DNA from: an uncultured Ruminococcus sp.
Lineage (GTDB): Bacteria; Bacillota; Clostridia; Oscillospirales; Ruminococcaceae
Direction of reading: 5' to 3'
Assembly (NCBI GenBank): GCA_946544695.1
Contig: CAMNMO010000156.1
Coordinates: forward strand, 1-6,784
Length of the DNA: 6,784 bases
The notes under the pieces are model-generated. The model ran no database searches and had not been told where the DNA came from. It worked only from the letters and a program-made list of their open reading frames with translations. Below, piece after piece: positions 1-5,186 of the stretch. How positions within the stretch are numbered: the stretch's first letter is position 1; each line of letters starts with the position of its first letter. Made by a program: the position numbers and the translations under genes.

Positions 1-1
1 A

Positions 2-214
2 CCCGCAGCCTCCTCTCATGCGCCGGCCAAAGAGATATCTGTTTACGATTATTCACAGCTGATATTCTCCACCATACTTGGCATACTTTTCCTCAACCAG
101 TTCCCCGACCACTGGAGTTTTATCGGATACGTCATCATTATCAGCATGGCTGTTCTGGTATTTTTGTACAACAATATCTGGCATGAGAAAAAGTCGGCAC
201 AAAAGGATGGCTGA
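2..214 (+). CDS. EamA/DMT-family transporter, C-terminal fragment
   Basis: The reading frame is open from the left edge (frame 2) to a TGA at 212-214, giving the last 70 residues of a longer protein whose start lies outside the window. It shows the C-terminal half of an EamA (drug/metabolite transporter) repeat: a Val-Tyr-Asp-Tyr-Ser-Gln lead-in, then a hydrophobic helix, a polar Phe-Pro-Asp-His-Trp loop, and a final helix rich in Ile, Val and Leu ending in a short Lys-rich cytoplasmic tail. This layout of the last two membrane helices is typical of the family, whose members are ten-helix inner-membrane exporters or importers of small metabolites. The substrate cannot be read from this fragment. 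It runs on the opposite strand to the rest of the window and ends just before a strong hairpin terminator. Family assignment is fairly secure; specificity is unknown. Confidence 0.82.
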   Translation, partial: PAASSHAPAKEISVYDYSQLIFSTILGILFLNQFPDHWSFIGYVIIISMAVLVFLYNNIWHEKKSAQKDG

Positions 215-231
215 CAGATATTCAACATAAT

Positions 232-274
232 AAAAAATCGCCGCTGTATGACACCATACAGCGGCGATTTTTTT
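232..274. terminator. Bidirectional intrinsic terminator between convergent genes
   Basis: A 12-bp GC-rich perfect stem (239-250 with 255-266) closes a 4-nt loop (251-254). An A tract before it and a T tract after it (232-238 and 267-273) pair to extend the stem to about 19 bp. Read on the plus strand it ends in a run of T, 17 nt after the transporter stop at 214. Read on the minus strand it also ends in a run of T, directly after the stop of the cysteine-rich gene (stop codon 274-276). One element can therefore stop transcription from both sides. Confidence 0.92.
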
Positions 275-1038
275 CAGTTCTCGGTTTTTTCGGCGTTATC
301 ACAGCAATTCATGCAGGACGGTTCAAGTCCTCTCGGGAAGAATTCACCGACAGGGAAATCTATCTGCTCGAACATTTCGCAGGGCGTTCCGCTTGACGAT
401 GTGCACTCCTTGCCCGGCACACAGTAATCGTATACGGGTATCATAAGCGGCACAGGGCGTGCAAGCGAGATTATGGTGAAAAGACCTATGGTTATAAGCA
501 CGGTGCGCTCGCCTGTTTCGGGGTCGGGGGCGGTAAGCTTTGTATCAAGGCACATTGGTTCCACCAGACTTACCGATGCAGTCGGCAGAGTGCAAAGCGA
601 CTTGCAGCATGCACAGCCTGTTGTGGGGGTCTCCTGTGCGGTGACCTGTCCCGAATTTGAAACAAAGCGCAGTGTTCCGCCGTCACTGCCGTAGAGTATG
701 ACCTTTTTGGTAAAGGACGCATTGCCGTAGACCACCACAGGCGGGGTGTTGTCACCGCTGTAAACCTCGATCTGTGCACGGAAATTATAAGTCACATCGA
801 CAGAGTAGAACCCCTGATTGAAAGCAACGGGACTAACGCTGAACCCAACGTCCGTCACATCTATCGACTGTGTTTTGATGTATGCCGCATCGTCGATAAG
901 CGCCTGATCTTCCGCACAGAATGAGAACACCAGATCTTCAAGACAATCCTGTGCACTGCATGAATCGTATATCCTCATAGCGTCGATGCAGACGGCTTCC
1001 TTGAAGCTGCCGTTCGGTTTGAATTTGTTTTCGCTCAT
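274..1038 (-). CDS. Conserved cysteine-rich protein of unknown function (254 aa)
   Basis: The start is well supported: a GGAGGT ribosome binding site (1045-1050) lies 6 nt before the ATG. The protein has no signal peptide and no clear membrane anchor; a hydrophobic stretch near residues 179-205 contains Pro and Asp and looks more like beta strand. It has 15 cysteines: C17, C27, C32 and C41 near the N-terminus, a cluster C142-x-C144-C145-x3-C149, then C163, C206, C212, C220, and a C-terminal C242-x2-C245-C246. Other marked segments are Tyr-Asp-Ser-Cys (24-27), Gly-Phe-Tyr-Ser-Val-Asp (76-81), Lys-Lys-Val-Ile-Leu-Tyr-Gly (111-117) and Phe-Phe-Pro-Arg-Gly (233-237). I recognise the overall pattern as an uncharacterised family in Clostridia but know no function. 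The cysteines suggest metal binding or disulfide cross-linking (inference). It lies downstream of the his terminator, so it is probably its own transcription unit. Confidence 0.85.
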   Translation of the reverse strand: MSENKFKPNGSFKEAVCIDAMRIYDSCSAQDCLEDLVFSFCAEDQALIDDAAYIKTQSIDVTDVGFSVSPVAFNQGFYSVDVTYNFRAQIEVYSGDNTPPVVVYGNASFTKKVILYGSDGGTLRFVSNSGQVTAQETPTTGCACCKSLCTLPTASVSLVEPMCLDTKLTAPDPETGERTVLITIGLFTIISLARPVPLMIPVYDYCVPGKECTSSSGTPCEMFEQIDFPVGEFFPRGLEPSCMNCCDNAEKTEN

Positions 1039-1226
1039 AAACTAACCTCCCGAAAGATATATTGAAGTTTTATTACCGCCCCGATAAGGGATAGGTTTCA
1101 TCTTCTCTACATCATATTCGCAGGCGGGCAGATGTGTGCACAAACAGCTTTTATTTATGGGCATTTTCCCGCTGACAGCTTAGCAGCTATCATTATCAGG
1201 GCAGTATGCAAAGTCCCGAAAAACGC
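1039..1226. other. Intergenic leader region with no recognised gene or promoter
   Basis: About 190 nt lie between the his terminator and the cysteine-rich gene, presumably containing the latter's promoter. I find no well-spaced sigma-A -35/-10 pair on the minus strand: a TATGAT (about 1112-1117) lacks a good -35 at 17 nt, and no clear sporulation-sigma box is present. The region contains a small imperfect dyad (1174-1191: 7-bp arms with one mismatch, 4-nt loop) and a 19-codon minus-strand frame (1042-1101) preceded by a weak purine-rich stretch. Neither is convincing alone. Confidence 0.5.
1045..1050 (-). promoter_or_regulatory. Ribosome binding site of the cysteine-rich gene
   Basis: A consensus GGAGGT on the minus strand with 6-nt spacing to the ATG at 1036-1038. 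It fixes the start of the 254-aa protein. It overlaps the last codons of a 19-codon upstream frame (1042-1101), whose stop lies 3 nt before the same ATG. Confidence 0.85.
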
Positions 1227-1262
1227 AAAAAAGCGTGGGCGGCAAATTATCCGCTCACGCTT
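1227..1262 (-). terminator. Intrinsic terminator of the his operon
   Basis: On the minus strand, 11 nt after the hisE stop, two 12-nt arms (1251-1262 and 1231-1242) pair with a single A/C mismatch around an 8-nt loop (1243-1250), followed by a run of six T (1227-1232 read on the minus strand). This is a good Rho-independent terminator and marks the 3' end of the long minus-strand operon. The plus strand lacks a matching T run after the hairpin, so it is probably one-directional. Confidence 0.9.
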
Positions 1263-1273
1263 GATCTTTCATA

Positions 1274-1612
1274 TCAGGTATTCTTGTCAACAGTTTTGAA
1301 CTGCTTGAGATTGCCTATCTTTTCGTTGCGCTCATCGAGGACCTTTTCAACGTCAGCCCAGTCAAGACCCTGATTTACTGCCAGTACCATTACGTGGTAA
1401 AGCAGATCGTTGATCTCGTTTTTCAGCTCGTCGTTGTCACCGTTCTTAGCGGCGATGATGGTCTCGGAAGCTTCCTCGCCCACCTTCTTGCAGATCTTGT
1501 CAACGCCCTGCTGATAGAGGTAGCAGGTGTAGCTTTTCTCGGGTGCTTCACCCTTGTCGAACTGTTCCTTTCGTGCTTTGAGCACCTCAAATATCTCCTG
1601 ATAAACTGTCAT
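1274..1612 (-). CDS. hisE: Phosphoribosyl-ATP pyrophosphatase HisE
   Basis: HisE catalyses the second step of histidine synthesis, splitting phosphoribosyl-ATP to phosphoribosyl-AMP and pyrophosphate in the cytosol. At 112 residues it has the normal length of a stand-alone HisE. The family core is complete: Ser-Tyr-Thr (27-29), Gly36-Val-Asp-Lys-Ile, Lys-Lys-Val-Gly-Glu-Glu-Ala-Ser-Glu (42-50) and the second acidic/His segment around E66, D69 and Tyr72-His73. E46, E47, E50, E66 and D69 match the Mg-binding acidic residues of the all-alpha MazG-like fold. The ATG overlaps the hisI stop as TAATG, and a GAGGAGG ribosome binding site (1620-1626) lies 7 nt upstream inside hisI. It is the last gene of the operon, followed at once by the terminator. 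HisI and HisE are separate here, not fused as in enterobacteria. Confidence 0.96.
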   Translation of the reverse strand: MTVYQEIFEVLKARKEQFDKGEAPEKSYTCYLYQQGVDKICKKVGEEASETIIAAKNGDNDELKNEINDLLYHVMVLAVNQGLDWADVEKVLDERNEKIGNLKQFKTVDKNT

Positions 1613-1965
1613 TATTCTTCCTCCTCATTATACATTTCCTTGAAAAAGCAGCTGTAAGAACCTGTGTGGCAGGCAACACCTGTCTGCTCAACATTTACAA
1701 GCAGCGTGTCGTCATCACAGTCACCGTAAATGGAGACGACCTTTTGCAGATGACCGCTTGTAGCGCCCTTGTTCCAGTATTCCTGTCTCGATCTGCTCCA
1801 GAACCATGTGTAGCCTGTTTCGAGTGTACGCTTCAGGCTCTCCTTATTCATGTAAGCCAGCATCAGCACCGTCTTTGTGTTGACTTCATAGCAGATAGCG
1901 GGTATCAGTTCGCTCTTGACAAAGTACTTGTCAAGATCATTTATGTCGATCTTTATCTTACTCAT
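1612..1965 (-). CDS. hisI: Phosphoribosyl-AMP cyclohydrolase HisI
   Basis: HisI opens the adenine ring of phosphoribosyl-AMP to give ProFAR, the third step of histidine synthesis, using Zn and Mg. I choose the ATG at 1963-1965 (117 aa) over an in-frame ATG at 1981-1983, because an AAGGAG ribosome binding site (1971-1976) lies between them, 5 nt before the chosen start. Numbered from there, the family blocks are Val-Leu-Met-Leu-Ala-Tyr-Met-Asn (33-40), Trp-Ser-Arg-Ser-Arg (56-60), Lys-Gly-x-Thr-Ser-Gly (66-71), Asp-Cys-Asp-Asp-Asp (82-86) and Cys-His-Thr-Gly-x2-Ser-Cys (99-106). D82, D84 and D86 fit the Mg ligands and C83, C99 and C106 the Zn ligands. Upstream, the stop of the 126-aa gene is 10 nt away; downstream it overlaps hisE by one base. 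The C-terminal run of four Glu is encoded by the hisE ribosome binding site. Confidence 0.96.
   Translation of the reverse strand: MSKIKIDINDLDKYFVKSELIPAICYEVNTKTVLMLAYMNKESLKRTLETGYTWFWSRSRQEYWNKGATSGHLQKVVSIYGDCDDDTLLVNVEQTGVACHTGSYSCFFKEMYNEEEE
1620..1626 (-). promoter_or_regulatory. Ribosome binding site of hisE inside hisI
   Basis: GAGGAGG on the minus strand, 7 nt before the hisE ATG. It sits in the last codons of hisI and explains that protein's Glu-rich C-terminus. Together with the TAATG overlap it implies coupled translation of hisI and hisE. Confidence 0.8.
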
Positions 1966-1970
1966 AATTA

Positions 1971-1976
1971 CTCCTT
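1971..1976 (-). promoter_or_regulatory. Ribosome binding site that fixes the hisI start
   Basis: AAGGAG on the minus strand, 5 nt before the ATG at 1963-1965 and downstream of the earlier in-frame ATG at 1981-1983. It touches the TAA (1976-1978) of the upstream gene. Its position favours the shorter HisI. Confidence 0.82.
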
Positions 1977-2356
1977 TATTCATCTATTACTGCTACCTGA
2001 TAATCATCTTCATATATGATCTTTCCAATATGATCGGTAAAAACAATATCATAAGGTATTTTATACTTATCAAGCAACGACATTAATATTTCTGCTTTTT
2101 CACGCATTTCATCATATTTATCAGTTTTAAAATATGTTATGGCACCCTGAGGGTTATCATTATTATCACCATAAAAAGGCGGCTCAGGGAGATGCTGTTT
2201 AAACCAGTTCTCGGTCTGCTCATATAGCTTGCAGTCTTCATCTGAATAAACCCCATCTCTGACTCTTCGCCAATTCAGAATAAAAACTCCGACAGGCTTA
2301 CCTGTTCTGTAAGCATGCTCACGCCCTTGTATTCGCATATATTTTTTTATCATCAT
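1976..2356 (-). CDS. Conserved hypothetical protein, AT-rich gene (126 aa)
   Basis: I do not recognise a named family. The protein is soluble, with no signal peptide or membrane segment. Striking segments are Arg-Ile-Gln-Gly-Arg-Glu-His-Ala-Tyr-Arg-Thr-Gly-Lys-Pro-Val-Gly (8-23), Asn-Trp-Arg-Arg-Val-Arg-Asp-Gly (28-35), Leu-Pro-Glu-Pro-Pro-Phe-Tyr (56-62), Ala-Ile-Thr-Tyr-Phe-Lys-Thr (72-78) and Tyr-Glu-Asp-Asp-Tyr-Gln-Val-Ala-Val (115-123). These look like a conserved core, not random sequence. The start is one of two adjacent ATGs (2354-2356 or 2351-2353); a modest AAGGT (2363-2367) overlapping the stop of the acetyltransferase gene favours 2356. It lies 9 nt after that gene and 10 nt before hisI. 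By hand count its DNA is about 36% G+C, against roughly 50% in sampled stretches of hisF, so it may be a later addition. Function unknown. Confidence 0.8.
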   Translation of the reverse strand: MMIKKYMRIQGREHAYRTGKPVGVFILNWRRVRDGVYSDEDCKLYEQTENWFKQHLPEPPFYGDNNDNPQGAITYFKTDKYDEMREKAEILMSLLDKYKIPYDIVFTDHIGKIIYEDDYQVAVIDE

Positions 2357-2365
2357 AAACCGACC

Positions 2366-2773
2366 TTATGTCCACAGACTTGTTATGCACATGGGCGACG
2401 ATTCAGTTTCACGCTTGAAACCGCAGTTCTCATAAAAATGTGCCTCTTTGTTATAAGCCACCAGCACTATGCGCAGGTAGTCCCTGTATTTTTCCTTTGT
2501 CATATCCACCAGAGTTCTGCCTATGGATTTTCCCTGATATTCGGGGTCTACCAGAAGATAGTGTACATAAGCGGTCATTACACCGTCGTCCATTGCGCAT
2601 ATCATGCCTATCAGCTTATCTCCGTCCCAGGCAGAGAACACAGTCTCATAATTAGTCATGGCTGTTTTTAGCTTATCGGGGAAATGCCCCGATGACCATT
2701 CCACCGAAAGGAACAGCCTTTCCAGTTCTGCGGTGGTAAAATCATGGATATCTTTATAAACTATATCTTTCAT
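2366..2773 (-). CDS. GNAT-family N-acetyltransferase
   Basis: A 135-residue single-domain Gcn5-related acetyltransferase, which would move an acetyl group from acetyl-CoA to an amine in the cytosol. The family signature is clear: a beta strand Tyr-Leu-Leu-Val-Asp-Pro-Glu-Tyr (72-79) leads into the pyrophosphate-binding loop Gln80-Gly-Lys-Ser-Ile-Gly85 and its helix. The C-terminal Ala-His-Phe-Tyr-Glu-Asn-Cys-Gly-Phe (111-119) is the usual motif B end. The substrate cannot be deduced. The ATG at 2771-2773 follows an AAAGGCGG-like ribosome binding site (2784-2791, spacing 10 nt). It is 17 nt downstream of the 122-aa gene and 9 nt upstream of the 126-aa gene, and so co-transcribed with the his genes. 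No known histidine step needs an acetyltransferase, so its presence is probably cargo or a moonlighting link (inference). Confidence 0.9.
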   Translation of the reverse strand: MKDIVYKDIHDFTTAELERLFLSVEWSSGHFPDKLKTAMTNYETVFSAWDGDKLIGMICAMDDGVMTAYVHYLLVDPEYQGKSIGRTLVDMTKEKYRDYLRIVLVAYNKEAHFYENCGFKRETESSPMCITSLWT

Positions 2774-2790
2774 CTGTCACTGCCGCCTTT

Positions 2791-3159
2791 TTATTCCGTG
2801 ATCTTATCGGGGTCATCGACTTTTCTGACCTCAAAATATTTGATAAACTCAGCCGACCACATATCCATTTCTTCGCCTATATCGTTCTCGTTGACTTCGG
2901 TCATAATGAACCAGACCCTTTTGCAGCCTGCCTTTGACATTTCGGGAAGAAGAAAAGAAAAGCCCCATTCGACGTCTTCCTTTTCGTCCTCAAAGCCGTT
3001 GCGGGCATCTATCACAAGGTCACAGCCATGCTGACGGATAAGCTCCAGCGCAGCAGTGGCAGGGGCACGGTAATCATCGAACGTTGCCCTCTTTTTCCAT
3101 GTCAGCAGCGACTTGCCTTTCCACAGCTGTACATCAGCGTATTCAGATGTAAAATACAT
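2791..3159 (-). CDS. Conserved hypothetical protein following the ATPase gene (122 aa)
   Basis: A soluble protein with alternating strands and helices that might adopt a STAS/SpoIIAA-like fold. That is only an impression from its layout (N-terminal strands, a hydrophobic strand ending in Asp-Ala-Arg, a helix, a strand Val-Trp-Phe-Ile-Met, a C-terminal helix). Distinctive motifs are Phe-Asp-Asp-Tyr-Arg (27-31), Asp-Ala-Arg-Asn-Gly-Phe-Glu-Asp-Glu (51-59), Val-Glu-Trp-Gly-Phe (63-67) and Glu-Glu-Met-Asp-Met-Trp (96-101) followed by Lys-Tyr-Phe-Glu-Val. I recognise these as recurring in uncharacterised clostridial proteins but know no function. The start is secure: GGAGGAG (3168-3174) lies 8 nt before the ATG. 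Only 2 nt separate it from the ATPase stop, so the two are probably made together and could be partners. Confidence 0.82.
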   Translation of the reverse strand: MYFTSEYADVQLWKGKSLLTWKKRATFDDYRAPATAALELIRQHGCDLVIDARNGFEDEKEDVEWGFSFLLPEMSKAGCKRVWFIMTEVNENDIGEEMDMWSAEFIKYFEVRKVDDPDKITE

Positions 3160-3161
3160 AT

Positions 3162-3917
3162 TTATCTCTCCTCCCCGAACAGCTTGGCGATCATTCTCTC
3201 GGGGTCGTTTAAGAATGCCTTGCTGACGCTGACAGTTTCAGTTTCTTCATAGCGTCTGCGGGCTATCTCTTTCTCGTCAAGCTCGTATATCAGCGCCTGC
3301 GGATATGCCAGCAATATGGGTGAATGGGTGGCTATGATAAACTGGGAGTTTTTTTGTACCAGTTCATTCATGCGTATCAGCAGACCCATCTGGCGCTGCG
3401 GCGAGAGCGCCGCCTCAGGCTCGTCGAGAATGTAAAGCCCGTTGCCTCTGAAACGGTTCATCACCAGCGCAAAAAAGCTCTCACCATGCGACATCTCGTG
3501 CAGTGAAACGCCGCCGTAGCTTTCGATGATCGGCGGACTTTCTGCCAATTGTCTGTCCATCTCATCAATGTTGGTAGCAACATTATAATAACTCTCCGCC
3601 CGCAGGAAGAACCCGTCTCTCGGGCGCTGAAAGCTCTTTATGACCCGCAGATGTTCATGCAACGGCGAGTGAGTTTCATTGGTGGCAAAGCTGAAATTCC
3701 TGCTGCCGCCTTCGGGGTTGAAACCGAAAGCAACGGCAATTCCCTCCAGCAGAGTGGATTTGCCTGTGCCGTTCTCGCCCACAAGAAAAGTCACGCTGTT
3801 GTCAAAACTAAGCCCGCCCATATCGGCGAGGTGCTTCACAGCAGGCAGGTCAGCGATGTAACTTTCCTCGTACTCCATGCCGAAAAGCTCGATACTGCGG
3901 ATATATCCGACGTCCAT
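3162..3917 (-). CDS. ABC-type ATPase of the COG3910 kind
   Basis: A 251-residue soluble P-loop ATPase with the full ABC-ATPase motif set. It has Walker A Gly47-Glu-Asn-Gly-Thr-Gly-Lys53-Ser-Thr55, a candidate Q-loop near Gln97, a signature-like Ser143-His-Gly-Glu-Ser147, Walker B ending Asp165-Glu166, and a switch His198 in Ala-Thr-His-Ser-Pro. There is no membrane domain and no TOPRIM or nuclease domain, and the length fits stand-alone predicted ATPases. The Arg-Asn-Phe-Ser-Phe-Ala-Thr segment with Thr-His-Ser-Pro (73-85) is typical of COG3910. The cellular role of that group is unknown to me. The ATG overlaps the hisF TAA as TAATG; the only nearby AAGG is just 2 nt from the ATG, so initiation probably depends on ribosomes finishing hisF. 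It is followed after 2 nt by the 122-aa gene. Confidence 0.9.
   Translation of the reverse strand: MDVGYIRSIELFGMEYEESYIADLPAVKHLADMGGLSFDNSVTFLVGENGTGKSTLLEGIAVAFGFNPEGGSRNFSFATNETHSPLHEHLRVIKSFQRPRDGFFLRAESYYNVATNIDEMDRQLAESPPIIESYGGVSLHEMSHGESFFALVMNRFRGNGLYILDEPEAALSPQRQMGLLIRMNELVQKNSQFIIATHSPILLAYPQALIYELDEKEIARRRYEETETVSVSKAFLNDPERMIAKLFGEER
3168..3174 (-). promoter_or_regulatory. Ribosome binding site of the 122-aa gene
   Basis: GGAGGAG on the minus strand, inside the last codons of the ATPase gene and 8 nt before the ATG at 3157-3159. It is one of the strongest sites in the operon, which suggests the 122-aa protein is well translated. Confidence 0.75.
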
Positions 3918-4672
3918 TACCTTACGATTATGCCCTTGCTGCGGCAGTCCTCCTTGACCTGACCCACTGTCAGTTCATGGAAATGGAACAGGCTTGCCGC
4001 CAGTGCCGCTGAACAATCTGTCTTTAAGAATGCATCTGCGAAGTCGCCCAGCTTGCCTGCACCGCCCGATGCGATGACAGGTATCCTGACTGCATCTACC
4101 ACAGCTTTCAGCATGTTAAGATCAAATCCGCCACGCACGCCGTCAGTGTCGATGGAGTTCAAGCATATCTCACCTGCGCCCAGCTGTTCGCATTTTTTGA
4201 CCCAGTCTATCAGGTCCAGCTTCATATCGATGCGTCCGCCGTTGATGAAAACTGTCCATTTATTTTCCCCGACAGCCTTTGCATCTACACCCACGCATAT
4301 ACACTGGCTGCCGAATATATCGGCGCCTTCCTTGATAAGCTGAGGGTTCTGCACCGCCTGAGAATTTACAGACACTTTATCGGCACCCGCACGGAGAGTA
4401 TCACGTATGTCATCGACCGTCTTGATGCCGCCGCCGACTGTCAGCGGGACAAACACCTTTTTAGCGGTCTCACGGACAACGTCCAGCATAACTCCCCTGC
4501 CCTCATGGGACGCAGTTATATCGTAAAAAACTATCTCGTCAGCACCCTGTTCGTTGTACTCGCAGGCACAGGCAACGGGGTCACCGACTTCTTTTATACC
4601 TTCAAAATTCACACCCTTTACCACCTTGCCGTCACGGACGTCAATGCAGGGTATTATTCTTTTAGCAAGCAT
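3917..4672 (-). CDS. hisF: Imidazole glycerol phosphate synthase cyclase subunit HisF
   Basis: HisF is the (beta/alpha)8-barrel subunit that takes ammonia from HisH and converts PRFAR to imidazole glycerol phosphate and AICAR. At 251 residues it is full length. The N-terminal Met-Leu-Ala-Lys-Arg-Ile-Ile-Pro-Cys-Ile-Asp is canonical; the catalytic pair D11 and D130 is present, with K19, Thr78-Val-Gly-Gly-Gly-Ile83, Asp-Lys-Val-Ser-Val-Asn (98-103), Ser202-Gly-Gly-Ala-Gly206 and Ala-Leu-Ala-Ala-Ser (223-227) for phosphate binding. The start has a strong GGAGGT (4678-4683) at 5-nt spacing. The previous gene ends 19 nt upstream; the ATPase gene starts on the last base of the hisF stop. hisF normally follows hisA and precedes hisI. 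Here two unknown genes lie before it and four non-his genes after it. Confidence 0.97.
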   Translation of the reverse strand: MLAKRIIPCIDVRDGKVVKGVNFEGIKEVGDPVACACEYNEQGADEIVFYDITASHEGRGVMLDVVRETAKKVFVPLTVGGGIKTVDDIRDTLRAGADKVSVNSQAVQNPQLIKEGADIFGSQCICVGVDAKAVGENKWTVFINGGRIDMKLDLIDWVKKCEQLGAGEICLNSIDTDGVRGGFDLNMLKAVVDAVRIPVIASGGAGKLGDFADAFLKTDCSAALAASLFHFHELTVGQVKEDCRSKGIIVR

Positions 4673-4677
4673 ATTTT

Positions 4678-4683
4678 ACCTCC
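4678..4683 (-). promoter_or_regulatory. Ribosome binding site of hisF
   Basis: Consensus GGAGGT on the minus strand, 5 nt before the hisF ATG, in the 19-nt gap after the 159-aa gene. It lets hisF be translated independently of the unknown gene upstream. Confidence 0.82.
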
Positions 4684-4691
4684 ATAAGGTT

Positions 4692-5171
4692 TTATGTGAA
4701 AGGTGCATATTCATAGTCAAGGCAGTCAGACTCGCTTTTTTCGGCGGCAAACCGCCATTTCATGCCCTGTGCTATGACAGCGGTGTCGTGTACGTCCGCC
4801 AGAGAAAAGGGCTTGTCACTGCGGCGATATGGCGGGTCGAAGCTTTCGTTAAAAGAAAGCACCAGCAGTTTATTTCGGCTGTGTTTACCGTAAAGGTCAT
4901 CACGGAAGACAAGCTTGCAGTCTGTCATCAGGTCTTTCTGCATTGTGAAATACTCCACCGAGTAAAACAGCAGTTCTATCTCACCGCAAATATGTGACTT
5001 CACCCTCAGAAGCAGCATTCTGCCTGTGCTTCTTTCCTCGCCAAATCCATCGGTGAACTTCTCATTGCCTGTGAGATAATTTGCCGAAAGCAGCACAGCG
5101 TCAATGAAGCTGCCTGTTTTATCCATGAGGAAACGAATATCCTCATCGGACTTTATCTCGTTCCAGCCCAT
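4692..5171 (-). CDS. Conserved hypothetical protein, second of a tandem paralogous pair (159 aa)
   Basis: This protein aligns along its length with the product of the gene just upstream (5187-5675), so the pair probably arose by tandem duplication. Shared positions include Trp3, Ile6, Asp11-Ile12, Met16, Gly20, Asp24, Asn31-Tyr-x2-Gly35, a Leu-Leu-Leu strand near 53-55, Gly63-x-Ile-Glu-x-Leu-Phe69, Phe89-Arg-x-Asp-Leu-x-Gly-Lys and a C-terminal Val132-Ile-Ala-x3-Lys-Trp-Arg140. It is soluble, with no signal peptide or membrane segment, and no catalytic motif I can name. GGAGGT (5178-5183) lies 6 nt before the ATG; the paralogue ends 15 nt upstream and hisF begins 19 nt downstream. I believe related uncharacterised proteins occur in Clostridia. 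Its place between hisH and hisF is where hisA normally sits, but nothing in it resembles a beta/alpha barrel or HisA. Confidence 0.82.
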   Translation of the reverse strand: MGWNEIKSDEDIRFLMDKTGSFIDAVLLSANYLTGNEKFTDGFGEERSTGRMLLLRVKSHICGEIELLFYSVEYFTMQKDLMTDCKLVFRDDLYGKHSRNKLLVLSFNESFDPPYRRSDKPFSLADVHDTAVIAQGMKWRFAAEKSESDCLDYEYAPFT

Positions 5172-5186
5172 GAAAACACCTCCCTG

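Noticed and set aside
1966..1983. Longer HisI starting at the ATG 1981-1983
   Set aside because: The strong AAGGAG site lies downstream of that ATG and 5 nt before the next one, and the extra six residues are not needed by the family.
1976..3917. Anti-phage defence island or toxin-antitoxin system built from the ATPase and GNAT protein
   Set aside because: The ATPase has no nuclease, TOPRIM or membrane effector domain, the GNAT lacks a paired DNA-binding antitoxin gene, and there are no mobile-element marks. The parts do not form a known defence system.
4158..4160. Asn172 in HisF where some well-studied homologues carry Thr near the second phosphate site
   Set aside because: Asn at this point is common in other HisF proteins, including enterobacterial ones as I recall them, so it is ordinary variation.
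3549..4997. Plus-strand open frames opposite the ATPase, hisF and the 159-aa gene
   Set aside because: All are shadows of confidently identified minus-strand genes, without ribosome binding sites or recognisable domains.
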